The notes: generated by a model from the letters alone, not told the origin. A stretch of 64,000 bases of DNA from Candidatus Pantoea gossypiicola (GCF_008632075.1 NZ_VWVM01000003.1:124001-188000); one strand, 5' to 3'. Shown: positions 35,558 to 44,580, counted from the first letter of the stretch. Translations and numbers: made by a program.

Positions 35558-36424
35558 ATGGCATTGATACTCAGTCGGGATGACTATTTTCCCGCTACCA
35601 GTTTACCGGTGGCGGTTGCCGAAAGGATGCCCCAACCCTCCTTTCCGCTCCATCAACACGAGTTCAGTGAAATCGTGATTGTCTGGCGCGGTAACGGCCT
35701 GCATGTCCTCAACGATCGTCCCTGGCTGATAACCTGCGGCGACGTTTTTTATATCCGCGACAGTGACTGCCATAGCTACGATAGCGTCAACAATCTGGTG
35801 CTGGATAATATCCTCTACTGCCGTGACCGCTTTGGCCTTAGCCTTGACTGGAATCAGCTGCTGCCACAACAGGGACCGGACACGCCCGGCTGCTGGCGTC
35901 TGACCACGCGCGGCATGTCACTGGCCCGTGGTGTTATCAGCCAGCTGGAGCGTGAAAGCCGCAAAAGCGATCCGCTGTCAGTGCAGCTCTCTGAGGCACT
36001 GTTTTTACAGCTGGCATTGATTCTGCGCCGCCATGGCTATGCCGCCGATCGTCCCTGGGCATTGCCGGAGGGTGAACAGCTCGATCTGCTAATGTCAGCC
36101 TTACAGGGTGCGCTTGCCCGTCCCTTCGATCTGGCGGCGTTTTGTCATCAGAATCAGCTCAGCGAACGGGCGCTGCGGCAGCTTTTTCGTCAGCAGACCG
36201 GGATGACCATTGGTCATTACCTGCGTCAGTTGCAGCTCTGCCAGGCAAAATATCTGCTGCGCACCCAGGATTGCCTGATTAGTGAGGTCGCCGCCCGCTG
36301 CGGCTTTGATGACAGTAACTATTTCTCGGTGGTTTTCACCCGTGATACCGGTTTAACACCCAGCGCCTGGCGTCAGCGATTTATTGCCCCACGGCAGGCG
36401 CTGAAGCGTGCCGAGTCTGAATAA
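35558..36424 (+). CDS. rhaR: Rhamnose regulator RhaR (AraC family)
   Basis: This 288-residue AraC-family protein activates rhaSR transcription in response to L-rhamnose in E. coli. It has a cupin region with [12 protein letters not shown] and [14 protein letters not shown], and a C-terminal double HTH ([13 protein letters not shown] and [22 protein letters not shown]). An AAGGAG ribosome site precedes the ATG. It follows rhaS in the same operon and converges on rhaT. Confidence 0.95.
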   Translation: MALILSRDDYFPATSLPVAVAERMPQPSFPLHQHEFSEIVIVWRGNGLHVLNDRPWLITCGDVFYIRDSDCHSYDSVNNLVLDNILYCRDRFGLSLDWNQLLPQQGPDTPGCWRLTTRGMSLARGVISQLERESRKSDPLSVQLSEALFLQLALILRRHGYAADRPWALPEGEQLDLLMSALQGALARPFDLAAFCHQNQLSERALRQLFRQQTGMTIGHYLRQLQLCQAKYLLRTQDCLISEVAARCGFDDSNYFSVVFTRDTGLTPSAWRQRFIAPRQALKRAESE

Positions 36425-36478
36425 TAGAGGCCTGCTATGCAGGCCCGTTATGTATAAAGACAACAGCAGTATTTGCGA

Positions 36479-37513
36479 TCAGGCCGCCATACCCAGACCA
36501 ACGATATTGGCGGCAATGATGATCACCACACAGCCGATCGATAACACGCTCACCGGGCGACGTCCTGCTGACTTCCACTCTTTCATCAGCAGGCCTACCA
36601 GCCCACCACACAGGACGTAAAGGCTCATGTGCAGCATCCAGCTCACATAGTCATACTGCGCCGGGATTCTGGCATGGCCCCAGGCGTAAAAGAAGAACTG
36701 CAGATACCACATGGTGCCGCCGAGCACCGCAAAAGCAGTATTGGCAATCAGCAGCGACTTCCCGACAGAGAAGTCTTTACGTACCGACAGCTCAGGCCGG
36801 GTGGCCAGCCGCCAGAAACAGAAGGCCAGATTCACCAGTGCCCCGCCGCCCATGATGATGACGTAGCTGGGTAAAGCCACATAGAGCGGATCGATGCCCA
36901 GATTAGCGGCGGCCTGATGCATCGGTTTCGCCGCGTCCATCGCAAAGGACATGCCGGCTGAGAAAATGCCGCACATCACCGCCAGCAGCAGTCCTTTTCT
37001 GAGATTAAACTCTTCGGCATTTATCCCCAGCGCCCGCTCCTTTAATAATCCGGCACGTGTCACAATCCCAACGCCAATGAGTGCCACCAGCACGCCCAGC
37101 AGAGTTAACCGGCCCCCTGCCGAAGCAAACAGTTCGCCAAAACGCCCCTGCAAAAGTGGTGTCATTAGCGTGCCGACCACGAGGGTAATGCCAATCGCGA
37201 TACCGATCCCCATCGACATGCCAAGGTATCGCATGGTAAGGCCGTAGTTAATATTGCCAATACCCCACATCGCACCAAACAGAAAAACCGGCGTCAGTTG
37301 CGACAGCGTAAAACTGCTGTAATAAGCCCTGAAGTCTGGCAGTAAAATGGCACTCACCGCCCACGGCAGGATCAGCCACGACATCAGGCCACCAATTGAC
37401 CACATGGTTTCCCATGACCATCTTTTCACCTGTTTAAAAGGCGCGTAAAAACAAGCGGCGCTGGCAGCACCGACAAAATGCCAGAAGATACCTGCAATAA
37501 TGGCGCTGTTCAT
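36479..37513 (-). CDS. rhaT: L-rhamnose:H+ symporter RhaT
   Basis: This 344-residue transporter, identical in length to E. coli RhaT, has ten predicted helices. The start [22 protein letters not shown] and [12 protein letters not shown] in the middle are typical. It is convergent with rhaR, as in E. coli. The upstream region (37514-37871) is AT-rich and probably holds its RhaS- and CRP-controlled promoter. I see only a TGTGA half-site on the minus strand near 37669. Confidence 0.96.
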   Translation of the reverse strand: MNSAIIAGIFWHFVGAASAACFYAPFKQVKRWSWETMWSIGGLMSWLILPWAVSAILLPDFRAYYSSFTLSQLTPVFLFGAMWGIGNINYGLTMRYLGMSMGIGIAIGITLVVGTLMTPLLQGRFGELFASAGGRLTLLGVLVALIGVGIVTRAGLLKERALGINAEEFNLRKGLLLAVMCGIFSAGMSFAMDAAKPMHQAAANLGIDPLYVALPSYVIIMGGGALVNLAFCFWRLATRPELSVRKDFSVGKSLLIANTAFAVLGGTMWYLQFFFYAWGHARIPAQYDYVSWMLHMSLYVLCGGLVGLLMKEWKSAGRRPVSVLSIGCVVIIIAANIVGLGMAA

Positions 37514-37871
37514 TGTTATTCCCCGGTTAGGTTGAGGCCTGTCGGAAACCTGTCAGCTTCCGTTCAGCAGGCAGTCTACGTTTTGCAGGAATTCCTCAGC
37601 CTTTGGATAAATGCCGGAGGCCGCAGCGAAGTGGCAATATTTACCCATTATTAACGTCAGGGATCACAATTTCACCGTTGTCAGACAACCGGAAAATAAA
37701 TAAGGTAAGTGGCTTATTATTCTGACTTTTTTATCGTTTTGCTGTGTGGCACAGCACACTTTTAAACTGACTGCCATTTAAACGGGTATGGTGGCAAAAG
37801 GACAAAGAAGCCTTCTTTACCGCAGACAAGGTCGTATAAACTGGGGCAAATTGATGGGATCAGGGATTGGG

Positions 37872-38195
37872 ATGACAACGAAGTGGTTAACACTGTTTCT
37901 TTCGCAGTCAGTCAGCCGGGTGATGCTGGATGATCTCCGGGCGATATTACCTGCAGATGCGATAAAGGTGTTTGTGAATGGTCTGGATGAAACGCACTAT
38001 GCCACCATTGAGTGTGTGCAGGCGGAGCAACATTGCGCCCTGATCGCCTCGGCGATTGTGGTCTGGCGTCAACTCGGCCATGTGCACCATATTATTTATA
38101 AAAAAGGCGAGGTGCTGCGTGAGGAGAACGAGGCAACGCAATTCCAGCTTTTCACCCTGCTGAAAACCCACCGCGCAGTCCTCCAGATCTCATGA
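37872..38195 (+). CDS. Unrecognised small protein
   Basis: This is a 107-residue soluble-looking protein, T-T-K-W-L-T-L-F-L-S-Q-S at the start, with a mixed alpha/beta pattern: a strand-like V-F-V-N-G-L-D, then H-Y-A-T-I-E-C-V, a helical C-A-L-I-A-S-A-I-V-V-W-R-Q-L-G, H-V-H-H-I-I-Y-K-K-G-E and a final helix. I do not recognise a family. The frame is open back to 37788, but the ATG at 37872 has AGGG about seven bases upstream, so I prefer it. There is no signal peptide. It lies between rhaT (divergent) and a 32-codon membrane ORF, and no function can be inferred. Confidence 0.55.
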   Translation: MTTKWLTLFLSQSVSRVMLDDLRAILPADAIKVFVNGLDETHYATIECVQAEQHCALIASAIVVWRQLGHVHHIIYKKGEVLREENEATQFQLFTLLKTHRAVLQIS

Positions 38196-38238
38196 TAAGA
38201 TCGCGCTCCCTGAAATCGCTGTTTGCAGCAGGTTGAAT

Positions 38239-38337
38239 ATGAGAATTGGAATTCTGTTTCCGATTGCCATCATCGTGGCAGGTGTGGGCTTTCTGGCGTG
38301 GTTTATTGGCAGCGGCCTGGCGATGCCAGGCTCCTGA
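38239..38337 (+). CDS. Very small single-helix membrane protein
   Basis: This is a 32-codon frame, M-R-I-G-I-L-F-P-I-A-I-I-V-A-G-V-G-F-L-A-W-F ending in A-M-P-G-S. It reads as one transmembrane helix with a short polar tail, like the many enterobacterial small membrane proteins under 50 residues. A weak AGCAGGTTG lies upstream of the ATG. It starts 44 bp after the unknown 107-residue gene on the same strand and ends just before convergent ybiI. The strongly hydrophobic composition makes a real gene more likely than chance, but there is no proof of expression. Confidence 0.55.
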   Translation: MRIGILFPIAIIVAGVGFLAWFIGSGLAMPGS

Positions 38338-38340
38338 GCG

Positions 38341-38607
38341 TTAGCGCAGCTGACTATCTTTACTGCCCCGACGGTTATATAAGCTGCTGGTCTGCTGCTG
38401 TTTGTCGATGTTTTCCTGACACGCCACGCAGTAATGCACCCCTTTGAGTGCCTGACGGCGCGCTTCAGGAATCGGTTCGCCGCAGAGTTCACATTCGGTG
38501 GCGCTTTCACCCTGCCCGAGCGATTGTCTGACCCGCTCAATCCCGTCGTTAACGGTGCTATCAATCTGTTCCTGTACTGCGCCTTCTGCCGCCCATCCGC
38601 TTGCCAT
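38341..38607 (-). CDS. ybiI: DksA/TraR-type zinc-finger protein YbiI
   Basis: This 88-residue protein has the E. coli YbiI length and its invariant ends, M-A-S-G-W-A and Y-N-R-R-G-S-K-D-S-Q-L-R. The four-cysteine zinc finger is C-E-L-C ... C-V-A-C around residues 39-63. The family resembles the C-terminal finger of DksA/TraR, which act on RNA polymerase. YbiI lacks the long coiled coil, and its role is unknown. It is convergent with the small membrane ORF. Confidence 0.93.
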   Translation of the reverse strand: MASGWAAEGAVQEQIDSTVNDGIERVRQSLGQGESATECELCGEPIPEARRQALKGVHYCVACQENIDKQQQTSSLYNRRGSKDSQLR

Positions 38608-38803
38608 GATTTAACCCCTTTTTCACGATTTCACTCCTTTAAATCTACAACAGATTGACGTTTTTGCTGCAGAACTCACCGATATCTGTGATTGGCTGCC
38701 AGGCGGACGCGCAGGCTGGCAATAAGCTAAAGGTCACGTTTAGCGATCTGTTTCACCCTGCTATCACATTACTGCAACGTATCGATAGCGGAGAGCCAAG
38801 CGA

Positions 38804-40240
38804 ATGACAACACATCATCAACATTACATTAATGGCGAGTTTGTCGCCCATCAGGGTGACGAGTGGATTGACGTCATTAATCCGGCCACTGAAGCGTTGC
38901 TGTCACGCATACCCCAGGGCACCCGTCAGGATGCCAGCCTTGCCATCAGTGCCGCCGAAGCCGCTCAGCCGGCGTGGGAAGCGCTGCCTGCGGCAGAGCG
39001 CGGCGTCTGGCTGCACAAAATCGCCAGCGCCATCCGCAACCGCGAGCCTGAATTGACGGCAACCATCGTGGCGGAAGGCGGTAAAACCCAGGGTCTGGCG
39101 AAGACGGAAGTGCTGTTTACCGCCGACTACCTCGATTACATGGCGGAGTGGGCGCGCCGTTACGAAGGCGAGATCATCAACAGCGACCGCCCTAATGAAA
39201 ACATCTTCCTGTTTAAAAAAGCGATTGGCGTCACCACCGGGATTTTACCGTGGAACTTTCCCTTTTTCCTGATCGCCCGCAAAGCGGCGCCAGCCCTGAT
39301 CACCGGCAACACGATTGTGATTAAACCCAGCGAGCTGACGCCGAATAATGCCGCACTGTTTGCCGACATTATCCAGACGCTGGGTCTGCCGGCTGGCGTC
39401 ATTAACATTGTCTATGGTCTGGGACCGGAAGTGGGACAGGAACTGGCGGCCAACCCTAAGGTCGGGCTGGTAAGCCTGACGGGCAGCGTCGGCGCAGGTA
39501 TCGCCACCATGGAAGCCGCGGCTAAAAATGTAACCAAAGTGTCGCTGGAACTGGGCGGCAAAGCGCCCGCCATCGTGATGGAAGATGCCGACCTGGATCT
39601 GGCGGTGCGATCCATTATCAGCTCACGCGTGATCAACAGCGGCCAGGTCTGTAACTGCGTGGAGCGCGTCTATGTGCAGGAAGGCATTTACGATCGCTTT
39701 ATCAGCGCACTGACTACCGCGTTTCAGCAGGTAACGTTTGGCGATCCCGCCGAACGCAGTGATATCGATATGGGACCGCTGATTAATGCCGCCGCACGGG
39801 ATCGGGTCGAGCAGAAAGTGGCAGACGCCGTTACCGCAGGTGCAAAAGTGGTACTGGGCGGCAAGCGTGCCGGAGAGCGAGGCTTTTTCTTCCAGCCCAC
39901 GCTGCTGACCGATGTGCGTCAGGAGATGGCGATTATGCAGGAGGAGATTTTTGGCCCGGTGCTGCCGGTGATGACGTTCAGAACGCTGGATGAGGCAATT
40001 GCGCTGGCCAACGATTGCGAATATGGACTGACCTCCTCACTTTATACGCAGAATCTCAATACCACCCTGATTGCGCTGCGGAAACTTAAGTTTGGCGAAA
40101 CCTATGTTAATCGTGAGAACTTTGAGGCGATGCAGGGCTTTCACGCCGGATGGCGTAAGTCGGGTGTCGGCGGAGCCGATGGAAAACATGGTCTGGAGGA
40201 GTATCTGCAGACCCATGTTGCCTATCTGCAGTTCAGTTAA
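38804..40240 (+). CDS. aldA: Lactaldehyde/aldehyde dehydrogenase AldA
   Basis: This 478-residue NAD-dependent dehydrogenase (E. coli AldA 479) oxidises L-lactaldehyde to L-lactate and also handles glycolaldehyde. P-W-N-F-P-F-F-L is the cofactor region near residue 150, the general base Glu is in S-L-E-L-G-G-K-A-P near 250, and the catalytic cysteine in S-G-Q-V-C-N-C-V-E-R-V near 285. Its place beside the rha locus fits: it completes aerobic rhamnose use by oxidising the aldolase product. In E. coli aldA lies far from rha. Confidence 0.95.
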   Translation: MTTHHQHYINGEFVAHQGDEWIDVINPATEALLSRIPQGTRQDASLAISAAEAAQPAWEALPAAERGVWLHKIASAIRNREPELTATIVAEGGKTQGLAKTEVLFTADYLDYMAEWARRYEGEIINSDRPNENIFLFKKAIGVTTGILPWNFPFFLIARKAAPALITGNTIVIKPSELTPNNAALFADIIQTLGLPAGVINIVYGLGPEVGQELAANPKVGLVSLTGSVGAGIATMEAAAKNVTKVSLELGGKAPAIVMEDADLDLAVRSIISSRVINSGQVCNCVERVYVQEGIYDRFISALTTAFQQVTFGDPAERSDIDMGPLINAAARDRVEQKVADAVTAGAKVVLGGKRAGERGFFFQPTLLTDVRQEMAIMQEEIFGPVLPVMTFRTLDEAIALANDCEYGLTSSLYTQNLNTTLIALRKLKFGETYVNRENFEAMQGFHAGWRKSGVGGADGKHGLEEYLQTHVAYLQFS

Positions 40241-40245
40241 AAGCA

Positions 40246-40261
40246 GGCCGGTTAAACGGCC
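40246..40261 (+). terminator. Short hairpin after aldA
   Basis: GGCCG and CGGCC pair around GTTAAA, six bases after the aldA stop. It is short and lacks a T-run, so it is a weak candidate. Confidence 0.4.
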
Positions 40262-40317
40262 CGTTGAGATTGATAACGCAGGCTGGTTCGTTTCGCGGTT
40301 GAGATCGCGCCTGCGCA

Positions 40318-40615
40318 GGAAACAGGGTCAGATCGGAAAGCCGCAAAATCCGCCATCCATGGCATGCCCGGCCCGCGCAATGACGCACCTCATCCCTGAG
40401 GTGCGCCCGTTGCCGGGCCAACGCTCTGCGTTGTTCAAAATCGCTCCCGGCGTTTTTAGTACGCACCTCATCCCTGAGGTGCGCCCGTTGCGGGCCAACG
40501 CGTTGCGTTGTTCAAAAACGCTCCCGGCGTTTTTGTCCCTGAGGCGGGACGCTTTCCTCTTCTGACCCTGTTCCCTTCACTTTGAGCTTCTTTATTGCTG
40601 CCAGAGCCTGATTAG
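40318..40615 (+). repeat. Intergenic repeat family, copy B, with internal 78-bp tandem duplication
   Basis: The terminal inverted repeats contain a perfect 12-bp stem, AACAGGGTCAGA (40321-40332) against TCTGACCCTGTT (40561-40572), extended by GGAAAG/CTTTCC. Inside are CCGCCATCCATGGCATGC, shared with copy C, and two tandem units at 40383-40460 and 40461-40537 that each begin ACGCACCTCATCCCTGAGG and end CTCCCGGCGTTTTT. A conserved tail TTTATTGCTGCCAGAG follows to about 40615. It fills the gap between convergent aldA and the MHS transporter gene. Confidence 0.85.
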
Positions 40616-40658
40616 CTATGTCAGCGGCCTGAAAAGGCTAATGAACGTTCCTGATTTG

Positions 40659-41927
40659 CTATGCCATCCGCTTACTGCAACGCAGCAGTGCGATACCGCT
40701 CAACACTGCCACTGCCATCAGGTAGTAGCCTGGTGCCAGACTGCTGCCGGTGGCGACAATCAGCATGCTGCAAATCAGGGGCGCAAACCCGCCAAATACC
40801 GTTACGGCCACGTTGTAACTGATCGCCATCCCGCTGGCGCGGGTAGTCGCCGGGAAGAGATCGGCCATCACCGACGGCACCGTCGAGAAGTAGATCGACT
40901 TCAGCAGCGCCATCCAGGCCACCAGCAGGATCAGCGTTGTCGGCGTGGTGTGATCGACCATCCATTTAAATGCGGGATAGATGGTAACCACCAGTAACAG
41001 CAGCGATCCCCACATCAGCGGTAACCGGCCAATCCGCTCCGCCCACAACCCCATGATCGGCGTTACCACCGTCAGGATAATCCCCGCTATCAGCGTGGCG
41101 GTGAAGGCGACCGAGCCTGGCAGATGCAGCGTTTTGGTGGCGTAGGTCGGAATGTAATTGAGCATGTAGTTTACAGCGGTCGAGATCACCATCACGCCAA
41201 TTGCCAGCGCGATCAGCGCTTTCTGCCGCCCAAACAGCGTTTTCAGCGGTGCGGCTTCCTTTTCCTGCGACGCAAAGCTGGCGGGTTCCTGCACGTGACG
41301 GCGAATGTAGATCCCCAGCGGCCCAATCAGTAAGCCAAAAGCAAACGGGATGCGCCAGCCCCACGCCTGAATCTCACTTTCGCTCAGCCAGTGGGTCAGC
41401 CCCAGCCCGAATCCCGATGCCATCAGCGTGCTCGCCCCCTGGGTGGCGAACTGCCAGCTGGCGATAAAGGCTTTGCGCTCCGGAAAGTGCTCCACCAGAA
41501 AGGCGGTCGAACTGCCAAATTCACCGCCTGCAGAGAAGCCCTGAATCAGACGCGCCAGGATGATCAGCAGCGGTGCCGCCAGACCGATAGTGGCGTAACC
41601 CGGCATAAACGTAATGATCGCCCCGCCCAGCATCATCAGGTTTATCGACAACAGCAGCGCCTTTTTGCGGCCATGCCGGTCGGCATAGTTGCCGAGCACA
41701 ATGGCACCCAGCGGGCGGATCAGGAAGGAGATACCGAAGCTGCCGAAGGTCAGCAGCAGTGACACCGAGGGATCGCTGACCGGAAAGAAAACGTGGGCGA
41801 TGTAGCTGGCAAAAAAGCCATAAACTGCAATATCGAACCACTCCAGCGCGTTACCGATGCAGGTGGCAAACAACGTTTTGTGCAGGCTCGGTTTCACCTG
41901 CAGGGCACTTTGCGCAATGCTGCTCAT
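40659..41927 (-). CDS. MFS transporter of the metabolite:H+ symporter (MHS) family
   Basis: This 422-residue, 12-helix symporter has the MHS hallmarks: G-N-A-L-E-W-F-D-I-A-V-Y-G in helix 1, R-P-L-G-A-I-V-L-G-N-Y-A-D-R-H-G-R-K as motif A, and R-L-I-Q-G-F-S-A-G-G-E-F-G-S. Relatives carry citrate, proline/betaine, shikimate or alpha-ketoglutarate. The gene overlaps the upstream M20 peptidase gene by four bases (ATGA), so the two are coexpressed, and the transported compound may be a peptide-like or N-acyl substrate of the peptidase. The substrate is not identifiable from sequence. Confidence 0.88.
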   Translation of the reverse strand: MSSIAQSALQVKPSLHKTLFATCIGNALEWFDIAVYGFFASYIAHVFFPVSDPSVSLLLTFGSFGISFLIRPLGAIVLGNYADRHGRKKALLLSINLMMLGGAIITFMPGYATIGLAAPLLIILARLIQGFSAGGEFGSSTAFLVEHFPERKAFIASWQFATQGASTLMASGFGLGLTHWLSESEIQAWGWRIPFAFGLLIGPLGIYIRRHVQEPASFASQEKEAAPLKTLFGRQKALIALAIGVMVISTAVNYMLNYIPTYATKTLHLPGSVAFTATLIAGIILTVVTPIMGLWAERIGRLPLMWGSLLLLVVTIYPAFKWMVDHTTPTTLILLVAWMALLKSIYFSTVPSVMADLFPATTRASGMAISYNVAVTVFGGFAPLICSMLIVATGSSLAPGYYLMAVAVLSGIALLRCSKRMA

Positions 41928-43345
41928 TGTTCACCTCTCCGCCACTGATGGTGGCGCGTCATCAGCTGTTCACCCTCGTCTCCCAGTTGCCAGAACAGCC
42001 GGGTCATGATCGCCAGACCCTCCCGTGCAATCGAGGAGAGCATATGTTCGTTGACGCCGTGCTGGCCGCAGGCGGGATAAGAATGTGGCACCCATAGCGT
42101 CGGCAGGCCCAGGATATCGGCGAAGACCTCATTGGGCAGTGAACCGCCGAGATTGGGCAACAGCGCCGATTTTTTGCCGCTGCTGTGGGCCAGCGTATTC
42201 AGTGCCCAGTCCACCAGCGGATCCTGCGGATCGAGTCGTGTTGCCGGGGAACCGCGCAGAAACTCCACGCTGACGTTATCGAAGCCGTGCTGATGCAGGT
42301 GACTTTCTACGTGCTGAACCAGATTTTCCCAGTCGGTGCCGACCACAAAACGCAGCTGACATACCGCCGTGGCGCTGCCCGGAATGGCGTTCATGGGTCG
42401 TGCCGGATTGCCAGTTTCAAAGGCCAGCACCTCCAGCGTGTTCCAGCCGTAGAGCCGCTCGGCAGGTGTGAGACCAGGCTCGCCCCAGCCGTCAGCAAGT
42501 GTGGGATCGCCCGGCATGCCGCCCACCTCAATATCACTGAGGATGGCGCGCACGGTGTCGGTCAGAGAGTCCGGTTTCAGCGCGGTAACCTGTAATACGC
42601 CCTGCGCATTCACCAGACAGGCGATCGCACTGGCCAGTTGGGTACCGGGATTGCTCAGCAATCCGCCCCAGTTGCCGGAATGGTAGGCGTTATCACGCGC
42701 CCGAATCGTCAGACGAAAGTTCGCCGCACCGCGCGAACCCAGAAACAGCGTGGGCCGCAGCGCATTAAGACGTGGGCCATCCGAGGCGATAAAAAGATCG
42801 GCCTTTAACAGCGCCTGCTGTTGCTGGCAGATCTCAGCCAGCCCCGGTGAACTGATCTCTTCACCCATTTCGAACAGGATTTTGCAGTTAAAGCCCAGTG
42901 CGCCACCCCGAGCCTGCCATACCTGCTCCAGTGCCGCGAGATTAACGCAGTGTTGCCCCTTATTGTCTGCGCTGCCGCGCCCATACAGGCGGTCGCCTTC
43001 AGCTGTGAGTTGCCATGGCGATAATCCTTCCCGCCAGTTTTCATCGTCACCAAACACGACATCGCCGTGCCCATAGCAGAGCAGCGTCGGTTTTAGCGGA
43101 TCTTCAATGCGGGTAGCGATCAGAAACGGCGGGCTGCCGGGTTGCGGATTTTCAAACGGGTGCAGCGTAAACCCCATCTTCGCCAGCTGCGGGCCAATTT
43201 CCTGCTGCAGATAGTGGTCCAGCTCTGTCCGTCGATGGGTGTGCTGGCTTTCTGTCACGCAGGCGACACGCCGTGCCAGCAGCTTCTGAAACTCACCGCT
43301 ATCGAAATAGTTCATCGCCTGGTTAACTGCCTGTTGCTCTGTCAT
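41924..43345 (-). CDS. M20-family metallopeptidase (dipeptidase-like)
   Basis: This 473-residue co-catalytic zinc hydrolase has the M20 motif Y-G-H-G-D-V-V near residue 92, G-R-G-S-A-D-N-K-G near 125, the general base pair E-E in E-M-G-E-E-I-S-S near 162, and F-I-A-S-D-G-P-R near 187 for the next metal ligand. The inserted dimerisation domain follows. Members split dipeptides or N-acyl amino acids. It is coupled to the MHS transporter gene and divergent from a LysR regulator, a three-gene uptake-and-hydrolysis unit. No signal peptide, so cytoplasmic. Confidence 0.87.
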   Translation of the reverse strand: MTEQQAVNQAMNYFDSGEFQKLLARRVACVTESQHTHRRTELDHYLQQEIGPQLAKMGFTLHPFENPQPGSPPFLIATRIEDPLKPTLLCYGHGDVVFGDDENWREGLSPWQLTAEGDRLYGRGSADNKGQHCVNLAALEQVWQARGGALGFNCKILFEMGEEISSPGLAEICQQQQALLKADLFIASDGPRLNALRPTLFLGSRGAANFRLTIRARDNAYHSGNWGGLLSNPGTQLASAIACLVNAQGVLQVTALKPDSLTDTVRAILSDIEVGGMPGDPTLADGWGEPGLTPAERLYGWNTLEVLAFETGNPARPMNAIPGSATAVCQLRFVVGTDWENLVQHVESHLHQHGFDNVSVEFLRGSPATRLDPQDPLVDWALNTLAHSSGKKSALLPNLGGSLPNEVFADILGLPTLWVPHSYPACGQHGVNEHMLSSIAREGLAIMTRLFWQLGDEGEQLMTRHHQWRRGEQ

Positions 43346-43485
43346 GTTTGCCCTGTCCGTTATTTTTATCGTGCTTTATCTTTGACAAACTTCGCGCTTT
43401 GCCACAATTATCAATTTATCGAGTGAACTTTGCTTTTAAAGCAACGTTTCGCTGCCCTTTTATGATGCATTTTGTCGGAGTGACC

Positions 43486-44400
43486 ATGTTAAGCAGCGAG
43501 ATACGCTATTTCCTGGCGGTCGTTGAGAGCGGCTCGCTGAGCGCCGCCAGTGAGAAACTGTTTGTGGCGGTGTCCGCTATCAGCCGTCAGATTCAGCGGC
43601 TGGAAGCGCAGATCGGTGTGCCGTTGTTTGAACGGCATGCGCGCGGTATGGTGCTCAATGAGGCGGGAGAAATCTTTGCGCATCACGTGCGCAAAAGTCA
43701 GCTCGATATGGAATATGCGCTGGCGGAGATTAAGGGCCTGAAAGCGGTACGCCGCAGCCTGATTCGTATCGCCTGCACGGATGGGATGGCGTTCAGTCTG
43801 TTGCCCGGCCTGCTGGCAGAGTTCCGGCTGGCGAATCCCGGCGCGCTGTTTGCCATTAACGTGACCCACTCACAAGGCGTGGCGGCGTGCGTCAGAGCGG
43901 GTGAATGCGATCTGGCGCTGCAGTTCAGTCTGCAACCTGAGCGCAGCGTTGAGGTGCTCGGCTCATGGCCTGCCCCGGTTTTACTGGCGATGCATCAGTC
44001 ACATCAGCTGGCGTCACGTGAGGTAACACTGGGCGATCTGCATCGCTGGCCGCTGGCGCTGCCAGGCCATCACACGACCGTGCGGCAGCTGTTTGATCTC
44101 TCCTGTCAGATGAATGACTGCGTGGTTGAACCGGTATTGACCTGCGACTATTTCGCTACGCTTTATCACTTTTTGCTGCATACGCCCCAGGCGGTGACCA
44201 TCTGCAGCGCGTTTACCCTCTTGTTTGAGCGCGAGTCCCAAAATCTGGTGTTGCGATCGATGGGGGTGGATCAACTGAGTCAGCGCACGTTGCAGCTCCA
44301 GACGGTGTCGGGACGTCAGCGCAATGCGGCTCTGACGCTGTTTCTGGAGTTTTTGCAGCTGCGACTGACGGAGATGGATCAGCAGGTGAGGATGGGATAA
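43486..44400 (+). CDS. LysR-type regulator, divergent from the M20 peptidase-MHS transporter pair
   Basis: This 304-residue LysR protein has its HTH at about residues 16-36 (S-L-S-A-A-S-E-K-L-F-V-A-V-S-A-I-S-R-Q-I) and an effector domain from about 90. The frame extends upstream to 43348, but the ATG at 43486 behind GGAGTGACC gives the canonical M-L-S-S-E-I-R-Y-F-L-A-V-V-E start. It lies 140 bp from the divergent peptidase gene and probably controls it. The ligand is unknown. Confidence 0.87.
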   Translation: MLSSEIRYFLAVVESGSLSAASEKLFVAVSAISRQIQRLEAQIGVPLFERHARGMVLNEAGEIFAHHVRKSQLDMEYALAEIKGLKAVRRSLIRIACTDGMAFSLLPGLLAEFRLANPGALFAINVTHSQGVAACVRAGECDLALQFSLQPERSVEVLGSWPAPVLLAMHQSHQLASREVTLGDLHRWPLALPGHHTTVRQLFDLSCQMNDCVVEPVLTCDYFATLYHFLLHTPQAVTICSAFTLLFERESQNLVLRSMGVDQLSQRTLQLQTVSGRQRNAALTLFLEFLQLRLTEMDQQVRMG

Positions 44401-44433
44401 GGGTCTGCAAATATTTGCTATAAGACCGTGATG

Positions 44434-44580
44434 GCGAAGGGAACACGACCCGATCGGAAAGTCGCAAAAGCCGCCATCCATGGCATGCTCGGCCCACGCC
44501 GTCCTGCCGTGGGACGCTTTCCTCTTCGGGTCGTGTTCTCTTCGCGTTGAGCTTATTTATTACTGTCATGTCTATCCTGA
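44434..44580 (+). repeat. Intergenic repeat family, copy C
   Basis: The perfect inverted stem AACACGACCCGA (44442-44453) against TCGGGTCGTGTT (44526-44537) sits inside longer ends GCGAAG...CTTCGC. The interior shares GGAAAG-x-CGCAAAA, CCGCCATCCATGGCATGC and GGGACGCTTTCCTCTTC with copy B, and the tail GCGTTGAGCTTATTTATT follows. It lacks the tandem units of B, so it is the shortest and most regular copy. It occupies the gap between convergent lysR and the dppA-like gene. Confidence 0.85.

Noticed and set aside
40071..40565. 164-codon plus-strand frame running from the end of aldA through repeat copy B
   Set aside because: It is an out-of-frame shadow of aldA continued into a non-coding repeat. 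The apparent repeated peptide comes from the 78-bp tandem duplication.
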